Source: Ruminococcus sp. (lineage in GTDB: Bacteria; Bacillota; Clostridia; Oscillospirales; Ruminococcaceae). From it: a DNA stretch of 12,387 nucleotides. The translations under genes were made by a program, and so were the position numbers. The stretch covers positions 1 to 12,387 of the forward strand of contig JAFYET010000295.1 in the NCBI GenBank assembly GCA_017544125.1, in the 5' to 3' direction. A model generated the notes under the pieces. The model made no database searches and was not told the DNA's origin. It saw only the letters and a list, made by a program, of their open reading frames with translations. Below are positions 11,913-12,387 of the stretch, piece by piece (the stretch's first letter is position 1; each line of letters opens with the position of its first letter).

Positions 11913-12387
11913 TCAGTAAACTGCCTCTAAGTTCCAGAGCTGGTTAGCAGCGCCCGAGTATCTCCACTGGAGAACGTTTGCGTTGTCTGCTGTGGATCTG
12001 CCCGAAACGTCAAGTGCCTTGCCGCTGCCCTTGTTTATGATAGCGTAGCTGTTGCCGACCTTTCTCAGCTCCCAGCGCTGTGCGTTGCCGCCGTTGTAGC
12101 TGCACTGCTGAACGTTTGCGCCGTCGTCCTTGCTGCCCCATGCAACGTCAAGCACCTTGCCGGAGTTTACGCACTTTATCACATAGTAGCCGTCAGACTG
12201 TTTCTCAAGATACCACTTCTGGTTGTTCTGGCCGGTATAGCGATACTGGAGAACATTTGCGCCGTCATTCTTGCTTGCGCCCGAAACGTCAAGTGCCTTG
12301 CCCGAGTTTACGCTCTTTATAGCATACTTCTGTCTGGAGTTGAAGTTTGTGCTGCTGTTTGAATAGTTGTTGTTATTGTTCTGCTGC
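11913..12387 (-). CDS. C-terminal ricin-B/CBM13 carbohydrate-binding domain of a larger protein (runs off right edge)
   Basis: The last 157 residues of a protein whose start is beyond the window. A Gln/Asn/Ser-rich linker (about the first 18 residues) leads into a beta-trefoil with three similar repeats of about 45 residues. Each repeat has a GKxLDV or equivalent block (GKALDVSG, GKVLDVAW, GKALDVSG), a D/N-G-A-N-V stretch and the QxW signature: NQKW, AQRW and NQLW. Such domains bind galactose-, xylan- or arabinan-type sugars and are usually attached to secreted glycoside hydrolases. A catalytic domain to the right is therefore expected but not visible. The frame is open across the right edge; a GTG at 12182 is internal and not the true start. 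It fits the plant-polymer theme of the dockerin cellulase. The TAA stop is about 18 bases from the terminator. Confidence 0.93.
   Translation of the reverse strand, partial: QQNNNNNYSNSSTNFNSRQKYAIKSVNSGKALDVSGASKNDGANVLQYRYTGQNNQKWYLEKQSDGYYVIKCVNSGKVLDVAWGSKDDGANVQQCSYNGGNAQRWELRKVGNSYAIINKGSGKALDVSGRSTADNANVLQWRYSGAANQLWNLEAVY

Overview
The window looks like a chromosomal segment of a Gram-positive, spore-forming, flagellated gut or rumen clostridium of the Ruminococcus/Oscillospiraceae type. The indications are a secreted GH5 cellulase carrying a dockerin (cellulosome attachment), a ricin-type carbohydrate-binding module, a GerA-family spore germination protein in a DUF421/DUF4363 cluster, a Firmicute-style flagellin with a sigma-D-like promoter, purine-rich Shine-Dalgarno sites and many near-consensus TTGACA/TATAAT promoters. 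The species cannot be read from this sequence alone.

Layout. (1) 1-1809, minus strand: a tightly packed operon DUF421 > DUF4363 > GerA/SpoVAF-like protein that runs off the left edge, with a forespore-sigma-like promoter. (2) 1962-3804, plus: a lone zinc-ribbon membrane protein with repeated extracytoplasmic domains, a perfect promoter and a strong terminator. (3) 3868-5366, plus: a secreted GH5_4-type endoglucanase with a C-terminal dockerin. (4) 5461-6752, minus: flagellin, with a sigma-D-like promoter and a leader resembling a CsrA-controlled hag leader. (5) 6830-8080, plus: a cytosolic serine hydrolase of the beta-lactamase/esterase family, preceded by a perfect 25-base dyad. (6) 8081-8381: a gene-free stretch made of heptamer tandem arrays and GC-rich dispersed repeats. 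(7) 8382-8566, plus: an initiator tRNA-fMet with its own promoter and terminator. (8) 8582-9351: a RelB/DinJ antitoxin with a perfect operator, followed by a RelE/ParE-type toxin broken by two frameshifts. This module lies between two similar terminators, next to an 11-base tandem repeat. (9) 9374-10787, plus: a tyrosine phosphatase whose C-terminus reads into a dispersed repeat, then a STAS-domain anti-anti-sigma-like protein. (10) 11030-11894, plus: a secreted protein with a KEA-rich helix and a 3D-like beta-barrel. (11) 11913-12387, minus: the C-terminal ricin-B/CBM13 domain of a protein continuing past the right edge.

The genes form several separate small transcription units rather than one pathway. 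Two themes recur: plant-polymer use (cellulase-dockerin, ricin-type CBM) and sporulation or cell surface (GerA cluster, flagellin, 3D protein, STAS protein). I see no convincing undescribed multi-gene system. The best leads are the CsrA-like flagellin leader, the antitoxin left with a dead toxin beside tRNA-fMet, the unexplained 25-base dyad before the serine hydrolase, and the repeat-derived phosphatase tail.
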